Assembly: GCA_011523945.1 (NCBI GenBank)
Contig: WTFU01000140.1
Location: forward strand, 1-64,000
From: Mariniblastus sp.
GTDB taxonomy: Bacteria > Planctomycetota > Planctomycetia > Pirellulales > Pirellulaceae
Direction: 5' to 3'
Length of the DNA: 64,000 nucleotides
The translations under genes were made by a program, and so were the position numbers. A model generated the notes under the pieces. It searched no databases. It was not told where the DNA came from and worked only from the letters and a program-made list of their open reading frames with translations. Positions 1 to 8,064 of this stretch are shown in pieces (positions within the stretch are counted from its first letter, which is position 1; every line of letters begins with the position of its first letter).

Positions 1-444
1 GGTAGGGTTGAGCGTTAAAGACGGAACCTCGGGCGTAAGATTTTTGATGACACGTGGTTCGTTAAGTTGTTCGACTCGCTGACGGGCGATTTTTCCTTTT
101 ACGATTGTGATAATTTCCGCAGTTTGAGCGTCGAGCCAATTCACATAGGGTCCGTCATTTATTTCAGAGACCTGGATTGGGTACGGCTGCATTCGTGTCA
201 CGAAATTTTTGCCACCGTCTGTAAAATATTCGGTCACTGCCAGTGAGCCAGACTTGATGGCCTCCGCCGAGATGATCTGGGAATTACCGTCAACGATCAT
301 GTTTCGGTCGCCAATGACCCATTGTCCCGTTGTTATCGCGGGTCTGCTCTTTACTTCTTCGAACAAAATCTTGCGACTTTGTGCCTGCCCCTGAATTGTG
401 AATGTGAACAGGATCCCAATTAACAGGGCGGATTTATGATTCAT
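1..444 (-). CDS. Secreted protein of unknown function, N-terminal part
   Basis: The frame opens with an ATG at 444 and runs off the left edge of the window without a stop, giving the first 148 residues. The start MNHKSALLIGILFTFTIQGQAQ is a typical Sec signal peptide: a basic n-region, a hydrophobic core and a likely AxAQ-type cleavage site near residue 20. The mature part (SRKILFEEVKSRPAITTG onward) looks mixed alpha/beta and has no motif I recognise. The gene lies 73 bases downstream of the acid phosphatase on the same strand and could be cotranscribed with it. The coding assignment is firm because the signal peptide and the long clean frame agree. The function is not known, and the C-terminal half is outside the window. 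Confidence 0.75.
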   Translation of the reverse strand, partial: MNHKSALLIGILFTFTIQGQAQSRKILFEEVKSRPAITTGQWVIGDRNMIVDGNSQIISAEAIKSGSLAVTEYFTDGGKNFVTRMQPYPIQVSEINDGPYVNWLDAQTAEIITIVKGKIARQRVEQLNEPRVIKNLTPEVPSLTLNPT

Positions 445-517
445 GGTGAATCTCGTATCGGGGAGAAGTGGAATATCTGATTTTGCGGTTATTGCCAGTG
501 ATAAATTGGTTCGCGAG

Positions 518-1387
518 TTACTTAGCGTTTGATTTTAGTTTTAACGCGTGTTCATTTTCAGGCAGCGCTTGTTGCCAGCCACCGTAGACAGGATTGGGGA
601 GCATGATCCACCTCGAGCCAAGTTGTTGGAACTTATGATTTCCTGTTTGGTTGCGTTGGCTGGTTTCAGCAACATCCAATCCGCTACATAAATCACTCAT
701 GTTGTCCCCGACGAGCATCACGATTCTGTGGGTTTTAGCTACAGTCGCGCGGCGAGAAATTTTATCATCCCCTCGTCCAAGTTCTTTGTTTTTGGTTAAG
801 ACGTTTTCTACCGTGGCAGGAAATCCAAGTTTTTTTAAGTTTTCAATCGTCGCTTCTTTGACTACGTCCCGACGATTGGTGATAAAGAAAATGTCCGCGC
901 CGAGTGCTTTAGCGCGAGTGACGAATTCCAGCGACCCGGGAATTGCTTCTGCTTGCATTTCGAGGCACCAAGCATTCCAGGTTTCCGTTGAGTAAGTCTC
1001 TTTGTTTACGATGTTGCGCGCATTGTAGGCGGAATTGTCTAAAACGGTTTCGTCACAATCGAGAATGATCGCGGGGGGTTTATTGGCATACTTCCCTTCG
1101 GCGAGCTGCGCTTCATCCGCTGAAATGGTCGTGTCGTCAAGCGCGGTGACGAGTGGATGAATTGCGAGGCGGAATGTCTGCTCCGTGAGCATTCGATATT
1201 CAGCTGAGTTTTGAACCCAGGTTAAGGCATCGAATCTTCGATCTTGAGTGAGATCTGTCGTTTGGCCAAGCGTGGGCAGCGAGGTGGTGGCGACCAAAAT
1301 GGCTAACAAAAAGCCGGGTCCCGTTCCACGGTTTAGAGAGACGAATTGAAAAACAATATTTGCCATACGAGCCGAAGGTCGCAACAT
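518..1387 (-). CDS. HAD acid phosphatase, lipoprotein e(P4)/class B-like
   Basis: This is a secreted phosphomonoesterase of the HAD superfamily (acid phosphatase/5'-nucleotidase e(P4)-like). The first motif, DCDETVLDNSAYN, holds the nucleophile and acid/base aspartates near residues 110 and 112. Motif II is FFITNR near 167-172, and motif III is GDNMSDL near 227-233. Family members dephosphorylate nucleotides and other monoesters outside the cytoplasm. I chose the ATG at 1387 rather than the upstream TTG at 1405 because an AGGTAGGA stretch precedes it. It gives 289 residues, starting with a hydrophobic export segment that ends around LPTLGQ. Unlike true e(P4), no lipobox cysteine is visible, so the protein is probably secreted or signal-anchored rather than a lipoprotein. 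Motif I also has Cys where Leu is usual (DCDET). Substrate specificity cannot be read from the sequence. Confidence 0.85.
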   Translation of the reverse strand: MLRPSARMANIVFQFVSLNRGTGPGFLLAILVATTSLPTLGQTTDLTQDRRFDALTWVQNSAEYRMLTEQTFRLAIHPLVTALDDTTISADEAQLAEGKYANKPPAIILDCDETVLDNSAYNARNIVNKETYSTETWNAWCLEMQAEAIPGSLEFVTRAKALGADIFFITNRRDVVKEATIENLKKLGFPATVENVLTKNKELGRGDDKISRRATVAKTHRIVMLVGDNMSDLCSGLDVAETSQRNQTGNHKFQQLGSRWIMLPNPVYGGWQQALPENEHALKLKSNAK

Positions 1388-1503
1388 GAATCCTACCTTG
1401 TCCAAAGAATAAGTAACCGCATTAGTTTACAGCTAATCTTTGGTTTGGGCAGGTAAGCATTGCGCGGGAGGCTGGTTCCAGCGAAATTAATTTGACTAAG
1501 AGC

Positions 1504-2802
1504 TTATTTTTCACCAATACAATATAGAAAATCATTGCTTCGCAGCAGGATTTGGCTGTTGTGAATCGCAGGACTAGCATTGAACATGTTTTCGTCTGAT
1601 TCAATTTGGTTAAGGGCGAGGGGGGTAAATTTTGGCTCCGCGGCAAGTACCCACACCCCGCTGTCGCGGGTGGTCAGATAGAGTTTGTCTCCGCCTCGAA
1701 CGATCGAAGCATAGACACGCGCTTTGGTCGGCATGCGCTCGCGAAAGACAGGTTCCCCGTTACTCGCATCCATGCAATTTGCGATTCCCTTATCGCTGGC
1801 CCAGTAGAGGTGGCCGTCGTGAAGCACGGGAGAAGTGACGTTCGCACCAACATTGGTCATCCAAAGCCGGTGCGATTGGGTAACATCTCCTTTACCACCT
1901 AGTTTAATAGCCATTGCTTTGTTGCTTCGCCCGCCAAGGCAGTAAACGATGCCGTCATAGGCGATTGGGGTAGGGACGACGTAGTCTTCGATTCCATCGC
2001 AAGACCAAAGCTGCTCACCCGTCAAAGGATTAAGGCCGAAGACCTTAAATTTTTGGTTAATAATGAGCTCGGTTTCTCCTTTATCGTTTTTAGCAAGGCA
2101 GGGGCAGGACCAGCATTTAATTATTTTGTCGTTTTTCCAAACGACTTTGCCAGTCTTTTTATCGAGTGCCCAGAGAGTGTCGCTTTCGATACTCGCGTTG
2201 ATGTAAAGTAAATCTCCATGAACGACAGGAGATGAGGCTGAACCAAACCCCACCGTCTTGAAGCCCAATTCGTCATTTTGCCAGAGTTGGTTTCCTTGCA
2301 GATCGTAGGCGACGGCGCCTGAGGCTCCAAAAAATGCGAATACTGATTCGCCATCACTGACGGGTGTGCTGGACGCGTAGCCGTGTCCAGCCACTTGTTT
2401 TTTCTTGCCATTTCGACTGCCGGGGTTGGCCAGTGGTTGTTCGTCGGCGCTGGCCTCAATTGAATGGTTCCATATTAGTTTTCCACTTTCCCGATCAAAA
2501 CAAAGTGTGTTGAGTCGAAGTTCAGTTTTTTCACCAGCATCTTCGTCTGACTGACCGTAACCCGTGTAGGAGGTTAAGAAGATGCGATCGCCAACGATAA
2601 TGGGGCTTGAAGATCCACGACCGGGGATCTTTGATTTCCAGGCAATGTTTTCCGCTTCTGTCCACTCGGTAGGAACCGTATCGGAAGAGGCTGCGTGGCC
2701 ATGAAGACCTCGGAACTGCGGCCAGTCCTCTGCATTGGATAGGGAGATCGCAAGGACTGCGCTACAGCCAACGAGAAATAGAACGTTGATTTTTGAATTC
2801 AT
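1504..2802 (-). CDS. Secreted PQQ-binding-like beta-propeller protein (BamB-like)
   Basis: The 432-residue protein starts at an ATG with a signal peptide (MNSKINVLFLVGCSAVLAISLSNA). WPQFRGLHGHA follows, a hallmark opening of planctomycetal outer-membrane-biogenesis/PQQ-like propellers. The rest is a series of blades with the repeat pattern G-[KR]-x-[LIV]-W (for example ESGKLIWNH, KTGKVVWKN, LTGEQLWSC). Such propellers either bind PQQ as quinoprotein dehydrogenases or act as protein scaffolds. No dehydrogenase active-site disulfide (vicinal Cys) is visible, so a scaffold or sugar-binding role is as likely as an enzyme. It lies upstream of the acid phosphatase on the same strand with a gap of about 116 bases. 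Family assignment is secure; the role is not. Confidence 0.85.
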   Translation of the reverse strand: MNSKINVLFLVGCSAVLAISLSNAEDWPQFRGLHGHAASSDTVPTEWTEAENIAWKSKIPGRGSSSPIIVGDRIFLTSYTGYGQSDEDAGEKTELRLNTLCFDRESGKLIWNHSIEASADEQPLANPGSRNGKKKQVAGHGYASSTPVSDGESVFAFFGASGAVAYDLQGNQLWQNDELGFKTVGFGSASSPVVHGDLLYINASIESDTLWALDKKTGKVVWKNDKIIKCWSCPCLAKNDKGETELIINQKFKVFGLNPLTGEQLWSCDGIEDYVVPTPIAYDGIVYCLGGRSNKAMAIKLGGKGDVTQSHRLWMTNVGANVTSPVLHDGHLYWASDKGIANCMDASNGEPVFRERMPTKARVYASIVRGGDKLYLTTRDSGVWVLAAEPKFTPLALNQIESDENMFNASPAIHNSQILLRSNDFLYCIGEK

Positions 2803-2991
2803 GGCAAGGATCCGAGAAGATACTGGTCTTGGTAGAGATGCTCGACAGAGAGATGATTGATGTCTCTGTATTATTGTAGAGCTAACTCAAAATACCACAG
2901 AAATCTATGTAATGTCTACAAATGGGTGGTTCGGTGAAGCTGCCTTTTTTGAATCTGAGCGCGGCCAAAAATGCCAATAGGTGAGATGGGC

Positions 2992-3786
2992 CTATTCGCC
3001 GAATTCAGTTGCATAGAAATGCTGTTGGATTTCTTCCGGCCATTCTACTTGTTCTTGGTCAACCATCGCCGCGACTTCGCCGATCACCGTGATCATTGGG
3101 TTTTTCATATCGAGCAAATCAGCTTGGGATGAAATTTCGGACAGAGTTGCACATATCACTCGCTGGTCTGAGTAGGTCGCGCGTTCGATGCAGGCGGCAG
3201 GTGTGTCGGGAGAGCGCCCCGCTTCAATGAGTTGTTGAGCAATATCGCTTAAGTTTTTCCGCGCCATCATTAAGATCACGGTATCAGTGTTGGCTAGAGC
3301 CTGAAAGTTGAGGTTATGAAAGCCAAGTTCGGGGGCGGTCTGACCGGTGACGACGGTAAATGATCTGGCGATTCCGCGCGTTGTAACTGGGATACCTACA
3401 GCCGCGGGGCCTGCAATGGAACTGCTGACGCCAGGAACAATGTGGCAGGTGATTCCCGCATTGCGGCAAGCCTCAACTTCTTCCTGGCCGCGCCCGAAAA
3501 CGAAGGGGTCACCTCCCTTTAGGCGAACGACGAGTTGATTATCAAGTGCGTGTTTAATTAATAGCTGATTGATTTCAGCCTGGGAAATTCGATGGTGTTC
3601 AGGATATTTTCCAACATCGACCAGTGTCGCACTTCCCTGGCACCAATTTAAAACTTCGTGGGGAATGAGGCGGTCGTGAATAATGACGTCCGCTTGTTCG
3701 ATCAGCCGCATTCCACGGACGGTAATTAGTTCTGGATCACCGGGGCCGGCGCCGACAAGATGAACGGATCCTCGACGAAAAATCAT
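2992..3786 (-). CDS. cobA: Uroporphyrinogen-III C-methyltransferase (SUMT)
   Basis: This enzyme makes precorrin-2 from uroporphyrinogen III by two SAM-dependent methylations, the entry step to siroheme and cobalamin. The 264-residue length is normal for stand-alone SUMT. The N-terminal VGAGPGDPELITVRG (residues 11-25) and the GDPFVFGRG loop (near 92-100) are the SAM-binding signatures, and MARKNL and the C-terminal ITVIGEV strand also fit. Its ATG overlaps the stop of the chelatase gene (ATGA at 3783-3786), so translation is probably coupled. Because it is last in an operon with APS and sulfite reductases, its product most likely feeds siroheme for sulfite reductase rather than B12. No CysG-type dehydrogenase domain is fused to it. 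Confidence 0.95.
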   Translation of the reverse strand: MIFRRGSVHLVGAGPGDPELITVRGMRLIEQADVIIHDRLIPHEVLNWCQGSATLVDVGKYPEHHRISQAEINQLLIKHALDNQLVVRLKGGDPFVFGRGQEEVEACRNAGITCHIVPGVSSSIAGPAAVGIPVTTRGIARSFTVVTGQTAPELGFHNLNFQALANTDTVILMMARKNLSDIAQQLIEAGRSPDTPAACIERATYSDQRVICATLSEISSQADLLDMKNPMITVIGEVAAMVDQEQVEWPEEIQQHFYATEFGE

Positions 3787-4622
3787 AAGCTCAATTCTCC
3801 TTTACGAATGAGCTTCACCGGCTGGTTAGAAGCTAATGTTTCATTCACCAAAGCAATACAGATATCTACGGCTGTTGAGTACATTGCCAGTGGTTTCTCA
3901 TAAATTTGAATCCCGGAATCTGATTTTTGAATGTATGGAAATGCGAGATCGCATCCCGTCGGCAAACCAAAAGCTTGCGGAACATCTTCGGTGGTGTGAG
4001 GGCCGCGACTGATCAGGAACGGCAAAATGATCGTATGGGGAGTTGTTATTTCTGCGGCAATGCGATCAGCTTCTGGATCCTGATCGAGAAAGCCGGTCCG
4101 ACAATTTAGTTGGGGGAAATGTTCCGCCAGCGTGTTCGTTAATCGGTAGGTTGATTCTCCGCTCGTTTTGTTTCTGCGGGTGCCATGTCCAACTACAACC
4201 ACGGTGGTTTCTTTTGGATTTAAATGAAAGCGTGCGAGATGGTCCGCTACCAGCGACTTCATTTCGTCAACAATCATCGCGTGCATTCCGAAGACTGAAC
4301 TCAGGTAGAAATTGAAGTGTTCAGCATTTTTATTGCTGGCGAATTTTTCCGGTAGCTTTCGAAGATAGTAACCTTCGCTGGTCATCACAGGGACGACGAT
4401 CACATCGCCTTGCGGGAGAGACTCGAGGACCTCTGTCATTTGGGGGTCGCCCTGAAGGAAGGCTGGAGTGATTTTTTCAATCCAAAGTTCAGGCGAAAAG
4501 AAAGACTGTTTTTCCTGTCGCTGAATTATAGTTGCCGCCAATTCATGTAATGGGTCGTTGCAGTTTTCTGTCGCTGTCGAGCCGTGTGCAGCAAGTACGA
4601 TTGAGCAGAGGCGCGGTGGCAT
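3783..4622 (-). CDS. cbiX: Sirohydrochlorin chelatase, long CbiX/SirB type
   Basis: The 279-residue protein has two CbiX-like halves. The first begins LAAHGST with His13; the second has VVVGHGTRRNKTSGES with His146 and a later RGPHTTEDVP with His209. The family inserts Co2+ or Fe2+ into sirohydrochlorin. In this operon (cysH-sir-chelatase-cobA) ferrochelation to siroheme is the likely job, though metal choice cannot be read from sequence. The frame stays open to an upstream ATG at 4739, but that start would lie inside the sulfite reductase gene. The ATG at 4622 directly follows the sir stop (TAA-G-ATG) and begins exactly at the family's N-terminus, so I chose it. Its end overlaps cobA by four bases. 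Confidence 0.88.
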   Translation of the reverse strand: MPPRLCSIVLAAHGSTATENCNDPLHELAATIIQRQEKQSFFSPELWIEKITPAFLQGDPQMTEVLESLPQGDVIVVPVMTSEGYYLRKLPEKFASNKNAEHFNFYLSSVFGMHAMIVDEMKSLVADHLARFHLNPKETTVVVVGHGTRRNKTSGESTYRLTNTLAEHFPQLNCRTGFLDQDPEADRIAAEITTPHTIILPFLISRGPHTTEDVPQAFGLPTGCDLAFPYIQKSDSGIQIYEKPLAMYSTAVDICIALVNETLASNQPVKLIRKGELSL

Positions 4623-4623
4623 C

Positions 4624-6378
4624 TTAGGCTCCAATTTGAATAAGCTTGGGCTGAAGGTCGTCGTAGGTTGGGATTTCCTTGCCGGTGACGCGTTTGCGAG
4701 ATTCGGTTCGGTCGAGTACGCGTTGATAGAAATCCCCAAGTCCCTCTCCAGGCTGGCGTTCGGCAGCGAACTTTTTCAGGAGTGGCATTAACGTTTCGAT
4801 GATGGACTCGATTTTTACATCGGCCGCGTACAGATCGGCCATGCGATCACCGGCCAATCGCCCGCCGACGAACAAATGGTAGACTCCGGGGCGTCGACCA
4901 ACCAGCGCAATGTCCGCTGTGTATGGACGGGCGCAGCCATTAGGACACCCCGTCATTCGAATGGTCAATTGAGTGTCGGCGAGGCCCAGAGCAGTCAGTG
5001 CGTTTTCAACTTCGGTGATGAAATCCGGCATAACGCGTTCCGATTCGGCGACGGCTAATCCACACGTCGGCATTGACGGGCAGGCCATCGAATAGCGTCG
5101 GGCGTTCGAGAGTTCGTGGAGTAGTGGGACGTTGTATTCCGTCAGAATGGATTCCAGCGCTTCGACTTGAGATTCATCAAGGTCGTTGAATAGAATGCTT
5201 TGCTGAGGCGTCAGCGTGGTTGAGCAGTTCAGCGTTTTAATAATTTTCAAAAACGCGGTTCTAAGTTTTACATCATCGGTATCCTTAATTCTGCCATTTT
5301 CAACGAACACGCCATAGAAAAATTTGCCGTCTGCTTGTTCGTGTTTTCCCATCCAGTCTTCGATTTGGATTTCAGGAATTGGTCGGGAGGCGTGGACGTC
5401 GAATTCACAGCGGTCAATAAATTCCTGACGAAATTGATCAACTCCCATTTTATCAATCAGGTATTTGAGCCGCGCTTGTTTTCGATCAAACCGGTTGCCA
5501 AAATCGCGATAGATAGTTGCAATCACTCGCATGGCCGCAACACCGTCTTCAATGGCAACAAACCCGATGTTTTCAGCAATTTGAGCAAATGTATTGGGTC
5601 GGCCATGGCTCATTCCCAGACCGCCGCCGGCGACCACATTCCAGCCGACGAGTTTTTCATTTTCGAGGACGCCGATAAGTCCTGCGTCGTATGAATAGAT
5701 GTCGATCTGATTGTCACCCTGAACCGTAACGCCGACTTTGTATTTTCTTGGTAGGTAGGTTTCACCATAGATTGGTTCTGTTTCCGGTGTTGCTGTTTGG
5801 GAAGACACTTGCCGTTGCCCATCGATCCAGATCTCGTGATAGGCTTGTGTAGCGGGTTTGAGTTCAGCCGCGACTGCATGAGCGGTTTCGCGAATTTTTG
5901 TATGAACGACATCTTGAATTGGAGCCGCTGTTGCCATGACGTTTCGACATACATCACCGCAGGCTGCCAGTGTTGTCATGAGCGATTCGTTGATTTGACG
6001 AATGGTTTCTCTGAGATTCCCTTTTATCACGCCGTGAAATTGGACTGCCTGCCGAGTGGTGAGCCGAATGGAGTGGTTGGCAAATTCGTCTGCGATTCGA
6101 TCGAGGTCAATGTACTGTGCTGCAGTCAGTTGTCCCGCCGGTAACACGACCCGCAACATATAACTGTAAGCTTTGCCCAGTCCTTCCGCCCGCCTTGATT
6201 TTCGTAGATCTCGGTCGTCCTGTTGGTAAGAACCATGGAATTTAAGCAGTTGCAGGTCGTCTTCTTTGAAACAGTCTAATTCTGGATTGCGAAGTGTTTC
6301 GTCGATGCTTCCACGCAGGAGTTCACTGTTTTGTTTTGCTATTTCTACTTTTGTCGGATCGGTTTTTTCTTTAGCCAT
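4624..6378 (-). CDS. sir: Ferredoxin-type assimilatory sulfite (or nitrite) reductase
   Basis: The protein is 584 residues long and has the duplicated nitrite/sulfite reductase architecture, with parasite-like and 4Fe-4S/siroheme domains. The four cluster/siroheme-ligating cysteines are visible as C433-x5-C439 (CPSMPTCGLA) and C478-x3-C482 (TGCPNGC). RLTTRQAVQFHG near residue 100 is the conserved siroheme-domain sequence. The enzyme reduces sulfite to sulfide (or nitrite to ammonia) with six electrons in the cytoplasm. The nitrite and sulfite enzymes are hard to separate by sequence. The neighbours, APS reductase upstream and siroheme synthesis genes downstream, favour sulfite. It starts 59 bases after cysH and is followed by the chelatase with a single base between. 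Confidence 0.92.
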   Translation of the reverse strand: MAKEKTDPTKVEIAKQNSELLRGSIDETLRNPELDCFKEDDLQLLKFHGSYQQDDRDLRKSRRAEGLGKAYSYMLRVVLPAGQLTAAQYIDLDRIADEFANHSIRLTTRQAVQFHGVIKGNLRETIRQINESLMTTLAACGDVCRNVMATAAPIQDVVHTKIRETAHAVAAELKPATQAYHEIWIDGQRQVSSQTATPETEPIYGETYLPRKYKVGVTVQGDNQIDIYSYDAGLIGVLENEKLVGWNVVAGGGLGMSHGRPNTFAQIAENIGFVAIEDGVAAMRVIATIYRDFGNRFDRKQARLKYLIDKMGVDQFRQEFIDRCEFDVHASRPIPEIQIEDWMGKHEQADGKFFYGVFVENGRIKDTDDVKLRTAFLKIIKTLNCSTTLTPQQSILFNDLDESQVEALESILTEYNVPLLHELSNARRYSMACPSMPTCGLAVAESERVMPDFITEVENALTALGLADTQLTIRMTGCPNGCARPYTADIALVGRRPGVYHLFVGGRLAGDRMADLYAADVKIESIIETLMPLLKKFAAERQPGEGLGDFYQRVLDRTESRKRVTGKEIPTYDDLQPKLIQIGA

Positions 6379-6437
6379 GATGTCATTGATTCAGGGAGGA
6401 AGGGCGAGTGCTCCGAAGATGCCTTCAGTTCGCAAAG

Positions 6438-7283
6438 TTAAATGGAAAAGTGCAGACCGCATTCGTCTTTATCAGTTTCTGCCCAGCGCCCTTTTCTAAT
6501 TTCTGATTGAGGGTTTGAGCCGGGTACCGCGCGGGTGCAATGGAAACAGCTTACGCTCGGATAGTTTTGTAAATGCAATTGGTTGAAAGGGACTTCGTTT
6601 TCCTGGATGTATTTCCAGACTTGCGCCCGCGTCCATGTAGCAAGCGGGCAAAACTTCATAAGCTCGTAACGCCAGTCCCAGGCAAGGACTGAAATACCAG
6701 AACGTTCCTTGGTTTGTGTTCGCCGAAGTGCCGTAATCCACAGTCGATAATTCACAATATTTTCCCGCATTGGTTTTACTTTGCGAATGTTGCAGCACAT
6801 GTTTGGGTTATTTTTCCAAAGCATGTCGCCATATAATTCACGTTGCTGTTCGATAGAAACAGAAGTTTCCCAAGTCAAGAATTCGAGATTGGAATATCGA
6901 TCGATAAGTTTTTGGCGAAGTTGTTTTGTTTCGGGGAAAAAGAAACCGGTGTCGATGCAGGCAATCTGAAGTTTAGGTAATTGGTATTCCTCAATGGCTT
7001 TGGAACACATGTCCATGAGGGCACAGCCTTCCATCCCAAATGAGGAGGTCATAATGATGGGTTGGTCCGCGAACTTTTGAAGACCCCAATTAACCAAGTC
7101 TTGTGGCGCGCCAGATTCGCCAACCTCTGGCGATCCGGTATTCTCGGTCGATTGAGTTGGGGCATCCTCAGATGTGGGTTCGTCTGGGGTTTCGACGATT
7201 GGTAAATTCGATGAGGCTTGGCTGGGAGTTATATTTTGTCCGCCATCCGAGGATGAATTTGTGTTGGTCGATTGATGATTCAT
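6438..7283 (-). CDS. cysH: Assimilatory APS/PAPS reductase, 4Fe-4S (CysH)
   Basis: This is a cytoplasmic reductase of adenylyl sulfate to sulfite. SSFGMEG (residues 80-86) is the PP-loop, and DTGFFFPET (111-119) is typical of the family. The paired cysteines C163-C164 (CCNIRKVKP) and C246-x2-C249 (CFHCTR) form the four-cysteine 4Fe-4S signature that marks APS reductases rather than cluster-free PAPS reductases. The C-terminal ECGLHF carries the catalytic Cys275. I chose the ATG at 7283; the upstream in-frame start at 7340 gives a non-conserved leader. Even so, residues 1-60 are a Ser/Thr/Pro/Glu-rich, probably disordered extension not found in ordinary CysH. First gene of the cysH-sir-cbiX-cobA operon. 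Confidence 0.93.
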   Translation of the reverse strand: MNHQSTNTNSSSDGGQNITPSQASSNLPIVETPDEPTSEDAPTQSTENTGSPEVGESGAPQDLVNWGLQKFADQPIIMTSSFGMEGCALMDMCSKAIEEYQLPKLQIACIDTGFFFPETKQLRQKLIDRYSNLEFLTWETSVSIEQQRELYGDMLWKNNPNMCCNIRKVKPMRENIVNYRLWITALRRTQTKERSGISVLAWDWRYELMKFCPLATWTRAQVWKYIQENEVPFNQLHLQNYPSVSCFHCTRAVPGSNPQSEIRKGRWAETDKDECGLHFSI

Positions 7284-7423
7284 AGAAGCTGAAATTATGG
7301 TGAGACGCAGGACGCAACAGGCTCGGTTATTAGTAATCAACGTCCAAGGTTACTTTCTCCGCACTCGGACCGGTTCAATGGAAGCACGCAGCAACTCACA
7401 ATCCACGGAAGGTGTGGTTGTTG

Positions 7424-7453
7424 AATAAGGCTTAGACGTTAACTGGCGAAACG
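7424..7453 (+). repeat. Short repeat, copy 1
   Basis: AATAAGG, a 6-base gap, then CGTTAACTGGCGAAA. Copy 2 at 7664-7690 has AATAAGG, a 2-base gap, then CGTTAGCTGGCGAAA. The two blocks agree at all but one base outside the gap. No third copy was noticed in the window. Its role is unknown; it could be part of a regulatory or RNA element. Confidence 0.35.
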
Positions 7454-7475
7454 CGGCGATTGCGTTCACTATATG

Positions 7476-7491
7476 AATTAATACATTAATT
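7476..7491. promoter_or_regulatory. Candidate operator palindrome upstream of cysH operon
   Basis: AATTAATACATTAATT is a perfect 7-bp inverted repeat with a 2-base spacer, about 190 bases upstream of the cysH start, flanked by further AT-rich sequence (TATAG). The symmetry and size suit a dimeric repressor, for example an Rrf2-like sulfur regulator. The regulator is not known, and AT-rich sequence can give such symmetry by chance. Confidence 0.35.
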
Positions 7492-7663
7492 TATAGTTTG
7501 GGAACAACATCAAGCCATGTGATCAGTTGAAATTTTTATCCCGATGTTCGTTTGGCTTTTTATGAAAAATTACCGGATTAGTTTTGATCGATCGCGAACC
7601 GGGCGGCATGCCCCCTTGCATGGGGTTAAGGGATCGATTTTCCAATCTATTTAGCGTGTGATT

Positions 7664-7690
7664 AATAAGGATCGTTAGCTGGCGAAAGCC
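7664..7690 (+). repeat. Short repeat, copy 2
   Basis: Second copy of the AATAAGG-(gap)-CGTTARCTGGCGAAA block described at 7424-7453. Here the GGCGAAAGCC part forms a GAAA-capped 3-bp stem and runs directly into the stem-rich segment 7691-7740. Confidence 0.35.
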
Positions 7691-7740
7691 ACGTCTCTAA
7701 AAGTGATAGCACTTTTAAATTTTTAGCGAGCGCTAGAGGC
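7681..7740 (+). ncRNA. Possible structured RNA element (multi-branch stems)
   Basis: Within 60 bases there are several stems. GGC-GAAA-GCC is at 7681-7690. AAAAGTG-ATAG-CACTTTT is at about 7699-7715, and TAGC-GAGC-GCTA at 7724-7735. A closing pairing of GTCTCTA (7693-7699) with TAGAGGC (7734-7740) would enclose the others. The layout resembles a small junction RNA or riboswitch, but it matches no class I can name. The strand is unknown: the stems form equally on either. It lies about 385 bases before the ExbB-like gene and about 400 bases before cysH. Confidence 0.3.
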
Positions 7741-7884
7741 CATTTTCATGGTGGTTCGTTTGTGTGCCGGGTCAGAGGAATGGCTCCAGGGAGAGGCGGC
7801 AAAGGAATGGGCGACTGCTAGGTCGGCTTCTGTTGGCTGCGTCGGGAGGACGTGCCTGCCCATATTTTCAGATTTTTCGGTACT

Positions 7885-8064
7885 TTAGTCAGGATTGTCT
7901 TGTGCAGACTCGGTATCTACGTGCTTGAGCCAACCAAGATACGGGTTGAAATCTATGTTAAATTCTAGGTGACCTTCTGTTCGCCTTAACTTCACTAATT
8001 CCAGCGCGTCCTTGATTGATTCACTCTTTTGAATGGGAGTTAATGGATTGAGAGAGCTAATGAT
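7885..8064 (-). pseudogene. Small protein-like open stretch, possible gene remnant
   Basis: On the minus strand a 59-codon open stretch ends at TAA (7885-7887). Its translation looks protein-like (for example DFNPYLGWLKHVDTES), and it is bounded upstream by a TGA at 8065-8067. The only common in-frame start is a GTG at 7995, which gives 36 residues. No ATG is available and no ribosome site is evident. It may be a remnant, a very small gene or chance; I do not recognise the sequence. Confidence 0.2.

Noticed and set aside
7664-7740. Known riboswitch classes (c-di-GMP-I, cobalamin, SAM)
   Set aside because: The conserved core sequences of these classes are absent; only generic stems are visible.
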